Program-made: the position numbers and the translations under genes
Shown here: positions 8,768-18,185 of the stretch, one piece after another
How the letters are laid out: each line of letters opens with the position of its first letter
How positions within the stretch are numbered: position 1 is the first letter of the stretch
Assembly: GCA_018712125.1 (NCBI GenBank)
Contig: DVHM01000048.1
Location: forward strand, 1-63,635
Direction: 5' to 3'
Length of the DNA stretch: 63,635 nucleotides
From: Pullilachnospira_A gallistercoris
GTDB lineage: Bacteria > Bacillota > Clostridia > Lachnospirales > Lachnospiraceae
Notes under the pieces: model-generated
Databases searched by the model: none
What the model saw: the letters and a program-made list of their open reading frames with translations, nothing else
Told to the model about the DNA's origin: nothing

Positions 8768-9469
8768 TTACCGACGTGTATCCGGTTTCATGGGGATCAG
8801 ACGCGGCAGAGAAGTGAAATCCCGAAAATCCTCTCCTCTGGGCCGAATGGCAAATTCCACTTCCTCCCCGGTGGCCGGATGCCGAAATATCAACCGGTAA
8901 GCGCAGAGGCACAGAGGCCTCCCGGTGGCGGTGCCGCCGTATTTGGCATCCCCCACAATGGGCGCGTTTCTGGCCGCCAGCTGTGCCCGGATCTGGTGGA
9001 ACCGCCCGGTCTGCAGCCGGATATCCAGAAGCTTTTCCGCCCCGCACTCCTCGATGACCTCATAGGACAGCCTGGCAATCTTCGCCCGCGGATCATGCTC
9101 ATCCACCACCCGCGCCCTGCCGGTCATGGCATCCTTGACCATATAATCCTCCAGGACACCTCTGGACGGGAAGGAACTGCGATTGATGATGGCCAGATAA
9201 CACTTCTGCATCTGATGGCGCTGCAGCTGTTTGCCCAGAAGATCCGCTGCCCTCGGCGTCTTGGCAAAAACCAGCAGTCCCTCCACAGGCTGATCCAACC
9301 GGTGGACAACGCCCACATAAGGGTCTTCCCCCTTTCCCTTACGGTAATTTTTTACCTGGCTGACCATATCCTCCTGCACAATACTGCTGGTCTGGGTCGC
9401 AAGCCCTGCCGGCTTGTAACAGATCAGGATCTGCTCATCCTCATAAATCACTTCCATCTTCTGTTCCAT
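8768..9469 (-). CDS. RluA-family pseudouridine synthase
   Basis: Converts uridines of structured RNA (23S rRNA or tRNA) to pseudouridine. 233 residues. The catalytic aspartate lies in VVHRLDQPVEGLLVFAKT near residue 55, a variant of the usual HRLDRxTSG motif that keeps the essential HRLD. YKPAGL upstream and GRFHQIRAQLA downstream are also family marks. There is no N-terminal S4 domain, so it is the short RluA/YhcT-like form. It follows the response regulator by 15 bases on the same strand and is probably read from the same transcript. The target nucleotide cannot be told. Confidence 0.88.
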   Translation of the reverse strand: MEQKMEVIYEDEQILICYKPAGLATQTSSIVQEDMVSQVKNYRKGKGEDPYVGVVHRLDQPVEGLLVFAKTPRAADLLGKQLQRHQMQKCYLAIINRSSFPSRGVLEDYMVKDAMTGRARVVDEHDPRAKIARLSYEVIEECGAEKLLDIRLQTGRFHQIRAQLAARNAPIVGDAKYGGTATGRPLCLCAYRLIFRHPATGEEVEFAIRPRGEDFRDFTSLPRLIPMKPDTRR

Positions 9470-9484
9470 GGCAAAAACCTCTCC

Positions 9485-10174
9485 TTACACTTTAAACCGA
9501 TATCCCACACCCCAGATGGTCTCGATATACTGAGGCTTGTTGGTATTCAGTTCGATCTTCTCCCGAATCTTTTTGATATGTACCGTCACCGTGGCGATAT
9601 CCCCGATGGAATCCATATCCCAGATAGCCTTGAACAGCTCCTGTTTGGAGAATACATGGTTCGGGTGTTCCGCCAGGTAAGTCAGCAGCTCAAATTCCTT
9701 GGTGGTAAGCTGTTTCTCCTCCCCGTTGACCCATACCCGCCGGGCTGTCTTATCGATCTTGAGCCCCCGGATCTCAATCAGATCGTTCTGGGCGGACGCG
9801 CTGCCCACCAGCCGGTCGTACCGGGCCAGGTGCGCCTTGACTCTGGCCACCAGCTCACTGGGCGAGAAGGGCTTTGTGATATAGTCGTCCGCTCCAAGTC
9901 CCAGGCCGCGGATCTTGTCAATATCCTCCTTCTTGGCAGAAACCATCAGAATCGGCGTATTCTTCACTTCCCGGATCCTCTTACAGATCTCAAAGCCGTC
10001 CATTCCCGGAAGCATCAGATCCAGAATAAACATGTCGTAATCTCCCGCCAGGGCCTTTTCACAGCCCGCGTCGCCGTCCGTCTCAATCTCCACCGTAAAA
10101 CCGCTCAGTTCCAGATAGTCCTTCTCCAGCTCAGCGATCGCCAGTTCATCTTCGATAATCAGCACTTTACTCAT
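9485..10174 (-). CDS. OmpR-family response regulator
   Basis: 229 residues: receiver domain (about 1-115) with acidic pair E8/D9, phospho-acceptor D52 in FILDLMLPGMDG, S79 and K101 (ITKPF), then a winged-helix DNA-binding domain ending VTVHIKKIREKIE...IWGVGYRFKV. It is the partner of the histidine kinase immediately upstream; the two reading frames overlap by eight bases. The kinase-first gene order is the reverse of the usual one. Regulon and signal are unknown. Confidence 0.93.
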   Translation of the reverse strand: MSKVLIIEDELAIAELEKDYLELSGFTVEIETDGDAGCEKALAGDYDMFILDLMLPGMDGFEICKRIREVKNTPILMVSAKKEDIDKIRGLGLGADDYITKPFSPSELVARVKAHLARYDRLVGSASAQNDLIEIRGLKIDKTARRVWVNGEEKQLTTKEFELLTYLAEHPNHVFSKQELFKAIWDMDSIGDIATVTVHIKKIREKIELNTNKPQYIETIWGVGYRFKV

Positions 10175-11645
10175 AGGGTACCTCCTGATATTTTCTGAGA
10201 ACGAAATACATGACCGTTCCCTCGTCTTCTTTGCTGGTGGCCCAGATTTTGCCCCCGTGATCCTCGATAATCTTTTTCACGATGGAGAGCCCGATACCGC
10301 TTCCCCCCGCCGCCGAATTTCGCGAGGCGTCCGCCCGGTAGAACCGATCGAAGATATAGGGAAGGTCTTTCTTTGCGATGCCCTTTCCATTGTCCTCAAT
10401 CTCCACCTGAACAAAATCTCCCACGTCGTTGATGCGGATGCTGATGCGATCCTGATGATCCGCCCGCATGTACTTGATGGAGTTGCCGACGATATTATGT
10501 ATCACTCTCCGCAGCTGCTCCGGGTCAGCGATGATCGTCACGTCATCCCCCACATAGTTGAAGTAGGACAGATGCACATGCTGGTTTTCCAGATCCAGCC
10601 CCAGCTCCTCCGCGCAATCCATAAAGTATTCCTTTACATTGATCTTCTGGAAATTGTAAGGAATCTTGTTGGTGTCAATCTTGCTGTAGAGAGTCAGCTC
10701 GTTGATCAGCGTGTTCATCTCATTGGCCTTATTGTAAATGGTGCGCAGATAGCGTTCCTGCTTGTCCGGCGTGTCCGCAACTCCATCCAGAATGCCCTCC
10801 GCGTATCCTTTGATGGCCGTGATGGGGGTTTTCAGATCATGGGCAATATTGGAGATCAGCTCCTTCTGCTCCTGCTCCGCGTCCAGTTTCTCCTGTGCAT
10901 TGGCCTCCAGTCGCTGGCGCATGGCCTCCAGGGCGTCGCTCAGCTCACTGATCTCATCGCTGCCCCTGGTCTCTATGGTAAAATTCAGATTGCCGTCCCG
11001 GATCTTCCGGGTAGCCGTTACCAACTGCTTGATTCTGGGAACGATACCGCTGTAGGTCCAGATAATCAGCACCGCCGCGGTAAAGAGCAGGATCAGCAGG
11101 ATGGAGAGAACCAGATTGAGCAGTACCCGCCGAACCTCCGGGAGAATACTCTTGGCCGTGTTGACCAGAAAGAGCGTCCCCTGGGTACCGTCCTCCAGCA
11201 CAAAATCCACCTGGCGCACCAGAGCCGGGTTGCTTCCCTCCAGAAAGACCGCCGCCTGCTTGGCCTGCTCGTTGTCCCCGAAATCCGGCAGACGATCCAC
11301 GTCGATATCCGTCTTGCTGGAATCTCCGTTGCAGATGATCTCATCCCCCACCCGCACGATCAGGTAAGCCCCGTTGGCCTGAAGCTGGCGATTTTCCCCT
11401 TCCAGCCACTCGATATCTGTCAGCAGTTCGGGGTTATCCTCCGCCACACGACTCAGTTCCTGATACTGGGACGCCGTGCTCTGATTCAGGATCTGTATGG
11501 AACTGATGATGAAATCGTACCCGTTTGCCTGGGCATTGGCCCGATCCTGCAGCAGAGACAAGCCATACAGGACAATGCCGGCCACGATAATCGGGACAAA
11601 CAGTATGATACAGAAGGAAATGATCAGGCGGTATCTCAGCTTCAT
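10167..11645 (-). CDS. Membrane sensor histidine kinase with HAMP domain
   Basis: 492 residues. One membrane segment spans about 10-32 and a second about 175-197, enclosing an extracellular sensor of roughly 140 residues. A HAMP linker follows (PRIKQLVTATRKIRDGNLNF), then the H-box SNIAHDLKTPITAI with His269, an N-box near NSIKYM, and G-boxes DNGKGI and GGSGIGLSIVKKI. It is a typical phospho-donor for the overlapping response regulator. The ATG follows AGAGGTTTTT. A hairpin of 13 base pairs lies between metK and this start. Confidence 0.93.
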   Translation of the reverse strand: MKLRYRLIISFCIILFVPIIVAGIVLYGLSLLQDRANAQANGYDFIISSIQILNQSTASQYQELSRVAEDNPELLTDIEWLEGENRQLQANGAYLIVRVGDEIICNGDSSKTDIDVDRLPDFGDNEQAKQAAVFLEGSNPALVRQVDFVLEDGTQGTLFLVNTAKSILPEVRRVLLNLVLSILLILLFTAAVLIIWTYSGIVPRIKQLVTATRKIRDGNLNFTIETRGSDEISELSDALEAMRQRLEANAQEKLDAEQEQKELISNIAHDLKTPITAIKGYAEGILDGVADTPDKQERYLRTIYNKANEMNTLINELTLYSKIDTNKIPYNFQKINVKEYFMDCAEELGLDLENQHVHLSYFNYVGDDVTIIADPEQLRRVIHNIVGNSIKYMRADHQDRISIRINDVGDFVQVEIEDNGKGIAKKDLPYIFDRFYRADASRNSAAGGSGIGLSIVKKIIEDHGGKIWATSKEDEGTVMYFVLRKYQEVPYE

Positions 11646-11665
11646 AAAAACCTCTCTTATACGGC

Positions 11666-11698
11666 ATAAGCCGCAGAAATAAACATTCTACGGCTTAT
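11666..11698. other. Intergenic 13-bp hairpin between metK and the two-component genes
   Basis: ATAAGCCGCAGAA and TTCTACGGCTTAT are an inverted repeat with one G-U-type mismatch and a 7-base loop. Neither strand has a continuous U run directly after it; the plus strand has TTATAACACTTTTTT a few bases on. It could be a weak metK terminator, a processing site or an operator. I cannot decide between these. Confidence 0.4.
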
Positions 11699-11719
11699 TA
11701 TAACACTTTTTTCCATTGT

Positions 11720-12901
11720 TTACAGATATTTCTTCAGTTCCTCCACCTTATCTGTCGCCTCCCAGGGCAGTTTCAGATCGTTGCGCCCGAAATGTCCGTA
11801 GGCCGCGGTCTGGCGGTAGATGGGCCTTCTCAAATCCAGCATGCGAATGATGCCGGCCGGCCGAAGGTCAAAATGTTTGCGGATGATCTCTACCAGTTTC
11901 TCGTCGGAGATCTTTCCGGTACCGAAGGTGTCCACCATCACGGAAGTGGGCTGTGCCACGCCGATGGCGTAGGAGAGCTGAATCTCGCACTTGTCAGCCA
12001 GCCCTGCCGCCACAATGTTCTTCGCCACATAGCGGGCCGCGTAGGCTGCCGACCGGTCCACCTTGGTACAATCTTTTCCGGAGAAAGCTCCGCCGCCGTG
12101 GCGGGCCATTCCGCCGTAGGTGTCCACAATGATCTTTCTTCCGGTCAGACCGGCATCCCCGTGAGGCCCTCCGATCACGAACCGGCCGGTGGGATTTATG
12201 TAAATTTTCGTGTCCTCATCCACCATATCCTTCGGCAGGATCGGATCAAACACATACTTCTTGATATCCTGATGGATCTGCTCCTGGCTGATCTTCTCAT
12301 CGTGCTGAGTGGAGAGCACCACCGCCTCCAGCCGCCGGGGCGCGCCGTTTTCATCGTACTCCACAGACACCTGGGTCTTTCCGTCCGGCCGGAGATAGGG
12401 CAGCGTTCCGTCCTTTCGTACCTCCGCCAGCTGGCGGGCCAGCCTGTGAGCCAGAGCGATCGGATAGGGCATGTAGTCCTCCGTCTCGTTGGTGGCGTAG
12501 CCGAACATCATTCCCTGATCTCCGGCGCCGGTGTCCAGATCGTCCGTCATCTCGCCGCTCTTGGCCTCCAAAGCCTTATCCACACCCATGGCGATGTCCG
12601 GCGACTGCTGATCCAGGGCCACCATAACCGCGCAGGTATTTCCATCGAAGCCTGTGGCCGCGTCATCGTAGCCGATCTCCTTGACCGTTTTGCGGACGAT
12701 GGCCGGTATATCCAGCTGCGCTTTTGTGGTAATCTCGCCCGTCACCAGGACAAACCCCGTGCAGGCCGCCGTCTCACAGGCCACCCTGCTCATGGGATCC
12801 TGCTCCATGCATGCGTCCAGAATCGCGTCGGACACCGCGTCGCAGACCTTATCCGGATGTCCTTCTGTCACTGACTCCGAAGTAAACAATAATTTCTCCA
12901 T
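11720..12901 (-). CDS. metK: S-adenosylmethionine synthetase
   Basis: Makes SAM from methionine and ATP. 393 residues, normal length. N-terminal FTSESVTEGHPDKVCD holds the ATP- and metal-binding His/Asp residues. GAGDQGMMFGYA near residue 126 and the glycine-rich GGGAFSGKDCTKVDRSAAY near residue 268 are the two family signatures. It sits behind a SAM-I riboswitch with a terminator, so its own product should shut it off. Single gene between murA and the two-component genes, all on the minus strand. Confidence 0.97.
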   Translation of the reverse strand: MEKLLFTSESVTEGHPDKVCDAVSDAILDACMEQDPMSRVACETAACTGFVLVTGEITTKAQLDIPAIVRKTVKEIGYDDAATGFDGNTCAVMVALDQQSPDIAMGVDKALEAKSGEMTDDLDTGAGDQGMMFGYATNETEDYMPYPIALAHRLARQLAEVRKDGTLPYLRPDGKTQVSVEYDENGAPRRLEAVVLSTQHDEKISQEQIHQDIKKYVFDPILPKDMVDEDTKIYINPTGRFVIGGPHGDAGLTGRKIIVDTYGGMARHGGGAFSGKDCTKVDRSAAYAARYVAKNIVAAGLADKCEIQLSYAIGVAQPTSVMVDTFGTGKISDEKLVEIIRKHFDLRPAGIIRMLDLRRPIYRQTAAYGHFGRNDLKLPWEATDKVEELKKYL

Positions 12902-12964
12902 TTTTTCCTTCCCTTCCCGGCGTTCTCGCCGTCTGTCATTGGTTTCCTATCTGCTCCTATGAAA

Positions 12965-13122
12965 TAAAAAAATCCGCCGAAGCGGATTTCATTGACAAAA
13001 CGATGAAAAATCATCAAAGAAATCCCTTATTGTTCGAGAAACTCGCTCAGGCTGGCACCTTCCTCTCCGGGGGTTGCCGTGGTTTCACAGATCCTATGTA
13101 TCTCCACCACTCTGAATAAGAG
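12965..13122 (-). promoter_or_regulatory. SAM-I (S-box) riboswitch with terminator, controlling metK
   Basis: Read on the minus strand, the aptamer runs from CTCTTATTCAGAG (13122-13110) through GGTGGAG, GAAACCACGGCAACC and AAGGTGCCA to CGAACAATAAG near 13024, where AATAAG closes P1 with CTTATT. These are the conserved S-box blocks. A rho-independent terminator follows: AATCCGCC-GAAG-type hairpin at 12971-12988 and a U run at 12965-12970. Binding of SAM is expected to favour the terminator and lower metK expression. Confidence 0.93.
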
Positions 13123-13181
13123 AATATTCTGCATATGAAATTTTATGACTCTGCCGGTCAAAAGATTGACCAACAAAGCAA

Positions 13182-13210
13182 ACCTTACACCTTCCTGCTT
13201 TTTTTGTCAA
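13182..13210 (-). promoter_or_regulatory. Promoter for the metK riboswitch transcript
   Basis: TTGACA and TAAGGT are separated by 17 bases on the minus strand, just after the murA stop. A second possible pair, TTGACC-N17-TCATAT (13133-13161), is closer to the aptamer. Either would place the start upstream of the S-box. The first has the better -35 and the second a short leader. Confidence 0.5.
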
Positions 13211-13236
13211 GCCCGCAATATCTTCTCCGCAGACTT

Positions 13237-14529
13237 TCAGGACACCTTCAGCACAAATTTCTGAATCTCCTTCTCGGAACTGACCTTCTCGATCTGAGCC
13301 CCCAGCTGGCGCAGCTTGCCCTCCAGGTTCTCATAACCTCTCTGGATATAATAGATATCATCCACTACGGTCACGCCGTCTGCAGCCAGGCCGGCCACCA
13401 CCAGAGCAGCTCCCGCCCGCAGATCCGGCGCGCAGACCCTCGCTCCCGTGTAGCGTTCCACTCCGCGGATGATGGCCACATTGCCCTCCACCTGAATGTT
13501 GGCTCCCATACGGCTCAGCTCATCCACATATTTGAACCGGTTCTCGAAAATGCTCTCCGTGACGGTGCTGGTCCCCTGGGCGATCCCCAGAACCACTGTC
13601 ATCTGAGGCTGCATATCCGTCGGGAATCCGGGATAGGGCAGCGTGGTAACCTGAGTGCTCCTAAGCGCACCGTCCCCGAACACACGGACAGCGTCGTCGT
13701 ACTCCTCCACCTGACAGCCCGCATCCAGCAGTTTGGCCGTGGTGGCTTCAAGATGCTTCGGGATCACATTTTTAATCAGCACGTCGCCGCCGGTAACGGC
13801 AGCCGCGCACATGAAGGTTCCCGCCTCAATCTGATCCGGAATGACCGAATACTCGGTTCTGTGCAGTTTTTCCACACCCACAATGCGGATCACATCTGTG
13901 CCTGCGCCCCGGATGTTGGCTCCCATACTGTTGAGGAAATTGGCCACATCCACCACATGGGGCTCCTTGGCCGCATTTTCGATGACGGTCTTACCCTCCG
14001 CCAGAGCCGCCGCCATCATCACGTTGATGGTGGCGCCCACGGACACCTTATCCATATAGATATGGCTTCCCACCAGGCGCTGCGCCTTGGCGGAAATCAG
14101 GCCGTAGCTGATGTCCACATCGGCCCCCAGCGCCTTGAATCCCTTGATGTGCAGGTCGATGGGGCGGCTTCCGATCTCGCATCCTCCCGGAAGAGCCACC
14201 TCCGCCTTTTTGTATTTTCCCAGAAGGGCTCCCAGAAGGTAATAGGACGCCCTGATCTTTTTGATATACTCGTAGTCTACACTGAGTCTCTGTATACGGG
14301 AACCGTTGATTTTGACCGTATGCCGGTCCACCCGCTCAACAATGGCCCCGATGTCCTCCATTGCCCCGATCAGTACGTTGATATCCCGCACGTCCGGCAA
14401 ATTATCTATCGTTACTGTCTCATCCGTCATGATGGATGCCGCGAGAATTGCCAGCGCCGCATTCTTCGCTCCGCCGATCTCCACTTCTCCTCTGAGGGAT
14501 GTTCCGCCTTTTATTACAAACTGCTCCAT
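13237..14529 (-). CDS. murA: UDP-N-acetylglucosamine 1-carboxyvinyltransferase
   Basis: First committed step of peptidoglycan synthesis: transfers enolpyruvate from PEP to UDP-GlcNAc. 430 residues. Lys22 in GGAKNAAL and the reactive Cys117 in LPGGCEIGSRPIDLH are present, so the enzyme should be fosfomycin-sensitive in principle. The fold is the repeated EPSP-synthase-like inside-out barrel. It has its own promoter (TTGACA-N18-TATAAT). The organism also carries murC, murF, ddl and murI in this window, scattered rather than in one cluster. Confidence 0.96.
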   Translation of the reverse strand: MEQFVIKGGTSLRGEVEIGGAKNAALAILAASIMTDETVTIDNLPDVRDINVLIGAMEDIGAIVERVDRHTVKINGSRIQRLSVDYEYIKKIRASYYLLGALLGKYKKAEVALPGGCEIGSRPIDLHIKGFKALGADVDISYGLISAKAQRLVGSHIYMDKVSVGATINVMMAAALAEGKTVIENAAKEPHVVDVANFLNSMGANIRGAGTDVIRIVGVEKLHRTEYSVIPDQIEAGTFMCAAAVTGGDVLIKNVIPKHLEATTAKLLDAGCQVEEYDDAVRVFGDGALRSTQVTTLPYPGFPTDMQPQMTVVLGIAQGTSTVTESIFENRFKYVDELSRMGANIQVEGNVAIIRGVERYTGARVCAPDLRAGAALVVAGLAADGVTVVDDIYYIQRGYENLEGKLRQLGAQIEKVSSEKEIQKFVLKVS

Positions 14530-14561
14530 TTGCGCACCTCGATTTTTTTTTCAAACACACC

Positions 14562-14591
14562 ATTATAGTAACGATTTTCCTCTTTTGTCAA
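14562..14591 (-). promoter_or_regulatory. murA promoter
   Basis: TTGACA and TATAAT separated by 18 bases on the minus strand, 33 bases upstream of the murA ATG. It is the only good pair in the gap between murA and the ABC exporter genes. I see no clear terminator for the exporter operon in that gap, so read-through into murA is possible. Confidence 0.7.
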
Positions 14592-14651
14592 CCCCGATGT
14601 ACAAAGGAATACCTATGATCATTATATACGATTTTTTCCCGTTGGTCACTG

Positions 14652-16397
14652 TCAATTCTCACGGAATTGGCTGTAGTACAACTTCGCGTAATAACCATTC
14701 TTTGCCAGAAGGCTCTCGTGGGTTCCCTGCTCCAGCACCTGGCCGTCCTGCATATACAAAATCAGATCCGACTCCCGGATCGTGGAGAGTCTGTGGGCCA
14801 CCACAAAGGTCGTCCGCCCTACCATCATCCGGCCAAACGCCTCCTGAATCTTCATCTCTGTGCGGGTGTCGATGGAGGAAGTAGCCTCGTCCAGGATCAG
14901 CATGGGAGGCAGATGGAGCATGACCCGGGCAATGCACAGCAGCTGCTTCTGTCCCTGGGAAAGGCTGCCCCCGTCCTCCCCCAGCACGGTGTCATACTTC
15001 TTTGGCAGACGGCGGATAAATTCATGGGCGTGGGCCGCCTTGGCCGCCGCGACAACCTCCTCCTGACTGGCGTCGGGATTTGCCATGCGCAGATTCTCCA
15101 TGACCGTCCCCTCCTTCAGCCAGGTCTCCTGGAGCACCATGCCAAAGCTGCTGCGGAGATTGTCCTTGGAGATATCGCGGATATCCACTCCGTCGATGGT
15201 AATTCTGCCCTCGTCCACCTCATAGAAGCGCATCAGCAGATTGATCAGCGTGGTCTTACCGCTGCCCGTAGGCCCGACGATGGCCACCCGCTGCCCCGGT
15301 TCCACGGTAAGATTCAGATTCCGGATCAGGGGCCGCTCGGGATCGTAGGAGAATGCCACGTTCTCAAACTTTACCCTGCCTTCCGGTTTCTCCAGCGTCG
15401 TCTTTACCTGCTCCTCCTCCAGCGGCATATCCGCCATCTCGAAAAGACGGGCGGCGCAGGCCAGGGCGTTCTGCAGTTCCGTCACAACGCCGGAGATCTC
15501 ATTGAAAGGCTTCGCGTACTGGTTGGCGTATCCCAGAAAACTGGTCAGCGCTCCCACGGAAATTCCTCCGTAGACCGCCAGCATGGCGCCCGACACTCCC
15601 ACTCCCGCATAAATCAGGCTGTTGACAAAACGGGTGGCCGGGTTGGTAATGGATGAGTAGAAGGTAGCTTTCATGGAGCTGTCCGCCAGAAGTTCATTTC
15701 CCGCGTCGAAAGCCTTCTGGGCCTCCCTCTCGTAATTGAAGAGACGCACCACCTTCTTGTGTTCAATCATCTCCTCCACCAGGGAAGTCTGCTCCCCCCG
15801 GCGTCTCGCCTGGAGCTGGAACATGGCGTAAGTCCTGGTGGCGATAAATTTCGCCATCAGCAGGGAGACCGGCGTCAGCAGGATGACTACCAGGGCGATG
15901 GGCACACTGATGTTGAGCATGAACCCGATGGTTCCCACGATGGTCAGCACACCGGTAAAGAGCTGGGTAAATCCCATGAGCAGCCCGTCGGAGAACACGT
16001 CCGCGTCCGTCACGATCCGGCTCATATAGTCCCCGTGGGAATGACCGTCGATATCCCTGAGGGGCAGCCGGATCATCTTGGCAAACGCCTGCTGCCTCAT
16101 ATTGCAGGTTACCCGATATGTGATGTAATTATTCAGCCGATTCATGATCCACTGGGAGAAGAAGGTGGCGGCCACCACCACCGCCATTCTCCGCAGCACA
16201 GCAAATAGTCCCGGAAAATCCACCCGTCCCGGTCCAAGAATACAGTCCACCGCCTGTCCGGTGAGCACCGGAATCTCCAGAGTCAGAATTACCGTAATCA
16301 ACGCGCAGAATAGCGACAGCAATATATGGCCGAGAAATGGTTTCAGTTCCCGCAGGATCCTTCCGAGGATCGCCGCCTGATTTTTTTCCTTATGCAT
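14652..16397 (-). CDS. ABC exporter half-transporter with canonical ATPase (heterodimer subunit)
   Basis: 581 residues: six membrane helices (about 1-310) fused to an ATPase domain. Walker A is GPTGSGKTT near residue 380, the signature is LSQGQ, and Walker B is MLILDEATSSID with the catalytic glutamate, followed by an H-loop VVAHRLST. It is the second gene of the pair, overlapping its partner by eight bases. The two resemble MsbA/BmrCD-type multidrug or lipid exporters that work as heterodimers. Cargo is unknown. The unusual Q in LSQGQ (normally LSGGQ) places the weaker signature in this subunit. Confidence 0.9.
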   Translation of the reverse strand: MHKEKNQAAILGRILRELKPFLGHILLSLFCALITVILTLEIPVLTGQAVDCILGPGRVDFPGLFAVLRRMAVVVAATFFSQWIMNRLNNYITYRVTCNMRQQAFAKMIRLPLRDIDGHSHGDYMSRIVTDADVFSDGLLMGFTQLFTGVLTIVGTIGFMLNISVPIALVVILLTPVSLLMAKFIATRTYAMFQLQARRRGEQTSLVEEMIEHKKVVRLFNYEREAQKAFDAGNELLADSSMKATFYSSITNPATRFVNSLIYAGVGVSGAMLAVYGGISVGALTSFLGYANQYAKPFNEISGVVTELQNALACAARLFEMADMPLEEEQVKTTLEKPEGRVKFENVAFSYDPERPLIRNLNLTVEPGQRVAIVGPTGSGKTTLINLLMRFYEVDEGRITIDGVDIRDISKDNLRSSFGMVLQETWLKEGTVMENLRMANPDASQEEVVAAAKAAHAHEFIRRLPKKYDTVLGEDGGSLSQGQKQLLCIARVMLHLPPMLILDEATSSIDTRTEMKIQEAFGRMMVGRTTFVVAHRLSTIRESDLILYMQDGQVLEQGTHESLLAKNGYYAKLYYSQFREN

Positions 16398-18183
16398 TTG
16401 CAGCCTCCTCTCTCGGATACTGGGAATAATAAATTTCCTGGTAGGTCTCGTTTTTCTCCAACAGCTCGCTGTGGGTTCCCAACCCCATCATCTGCCCGTC
16501 ATCCAGCACGAGAATCTGTTCCGCCGAGAGCACCGAGGAAGCCCGCTGGGACACCACCACCAGAGTCGGATGCCAGGGCAGAGAGCGCAGAGCTCCCCGC
16601 AGGGCGGCCTCCGTGGCGAGATCCAGCGCGGAGGCCGAATCGTCCAAAAGAATAATCTCCGGTTTTCCGGCCAACGCCCTGGCGATGGTCAACCTCTGCT
16701 TCTGACCTCCGGAAAAATTCTTTCCGCCGGCGAGTACCGGCTCTGCCAGCTTTCCTTCCTTTTTCTCCACGATCTCGCTGGCCTGGGCCGCCTCCAGCGC
16801 CATCTGAAGATCCTCCATAGCAATGTCCTTCCGGCCCATCAGAAGATTGCTCTCGATGGTTCCCGCGAACAGAGTGGCGTGCTGGGGCACCGTCCCGATA
16901 TGGCGGGAAATCTCGCTGTCTGTCCATGCGTCAATATCCCGGCCCTCCAGACGGATCTCCCCTGAGGTGCGCTCATAGCCGTGTACGAGGAGATTTAAAA
17001 GCGTGCTCTTTCCCGAGCCGGTTCCTCCGATGATACCGAGCATCTCGCCCTTCTTTACCTGAAAGGAGATGTGCTCCAGAGCCGGTTCGCCGCTTCCCGG
17101 ATAACAGAAGCTCACATCGTCAAAGACAATCTGCTGCTCCGGTTTTTCCCGGGCGTCCGTCGAGGCGCTCTCCTCCTCCGGTTTGGCCTTCCCGGCCTCC
17201 GGCAGCAGGCGCTCTGCCTCCGCCGGCTTCTTCCGCTCGTCCTCCGGCATCTCCATGACCTCCTGCACCCGGCCGATGGAGGGCAGCGCCTTGGTTATCA
17301 GAACGATCAGATTTGCCAGCTTGATCAGCTCTACCAGAATCTGGGACATATAGTTGGTCAGCGCCACCACTTCGCCCTGGGCAATGATGCCCTCCTGCAC
17401 CTGGCCGGCCGCGAACCACAGCACTGCCACAACGCCCAGATTGACCACCACATAGGTAACCGGGTTCATCAGTGCGGAAATCCGTCCGGCCCGCATCTGA
17501 CGCTGATACAGATCCTCTGTCAGATCCTCATACTCCCGCTGTTCCTCTTCCTGCCGGCAGAATGCCCGGATAACCCGGACACCCTCCAGGTTTTCTCCCA
17601 CAGCCGCCGTGATGTGCTCCAGCCCTTTCTGAATCCGACGGAACATCGGCAGCGTGGAGCGCATGATCAGATACACCACCAGCCCCAGCACCGGAATGAC
17701 CACAAGAAATACCAGCGCTGCCTTCACATTCACAATGAAGGACATGATCATCGCCCCGAACACGATAAAGGGCGAACGCAGGAACAGCCGCAGCACCATA
17801 TTGATACCGTTGCTGATCTGATTCACGTCATTGGTAATCCGCGTGATCAGAAGAGACGCCCCCGCCGCGTCATGGCCCGCAAAGGAGAGGCGCATGATCT
17901 TCGCAAACAGATCCCGCCGCATGCCTGCCGCGGTGTAGATAGCCGCCTTCGCGGCAAAATACTGTGCCGTGATGGAGAAGGCCAGGCCGGTCACACCCAA
18001 AAGCACCAGCACCACGCACATCTTCATGATATATGCCGGATCCTGCCGGGCGATTCCCACATCGATGACCGACGCCATGACCAGCGGCACCAGCAGCTCA
18101 AAAATTGCCTCCAACATTTTGAAAAGGGGAGCAAGAATGCTCTCCTTTTTAAACTCTTTCAGATATCCCAGTAAAAATTTCAT
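16390..18183 (-). CDS. ABC exporter half-transporter with degenerate ATPase (heterodimer subunit)
   Basis: 597 residues: six membrane helices, then an acidic linker of about 35 residues (near 320-355, rich in E and K), then the ATPase domain. Walker A GGTGSGKST and signature NFSGGQKQR are canonical, but Walker B reads IILLDDSASALD, with aspartate where the catalytic glutamate belongs. With the partner's LSQGQ this gives one degenerate and one active ATP site, as in BmrCD and TM287/288. Starts two bases after the foldase-like gene, in the pth-mfd operon. Confidence 0.9.
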   Translation of the reverse strand: MKFLLGYLKEFKKESILAPLFKMLEAIFELLVPLVMASVIDVGIARQDPAYIMKMCVVLVLLGVTGLAFSITAQYFAAKAAIYTAAGMRRDLFAKIMRLSFAGHDAAGASLLITRITNDVNQISNGINMVLRLFLRSPFIVFGAMIMSFIVNVKAALVFLVVIPVLGLVVYLIMRSTLPMFRRIQKGLEHITAAVGENLEGVRVIRAFCRQEEEQREYEDLTEDLYQRQMRAGRISALMNPVTYVVVNLGVVAVLWFAAGQVQEGIIAQGEVVALTNYMSQILVELIKLANLIVLITKALPSIGRVQEVMEMPEDERKKPAEAERLLPEAGKAKPEEESASTDAREKPEQQIVFDDVSFCYPGSGEPALEHISFQVKKGEMLGIIGGTGSGKSTLLNLLVHGYERTSGEIRLEGRDIDAWTDSEISRHIGTVPQHATLFAGTIESNLLMGRKDIAMEDLQMALEAAQASEIVEKKEGKLAEPVLAGGKNFSGGQKQRLTIARALAGKPEIILLDDSASALDLATEAALRGALRSLPWHPTLVVVSQRASSVLSAEQILVLDDGQMMGLGTHSELLEKNETYQEIYYSQYPREEAANA

Positions 18184-18185
18184 CT

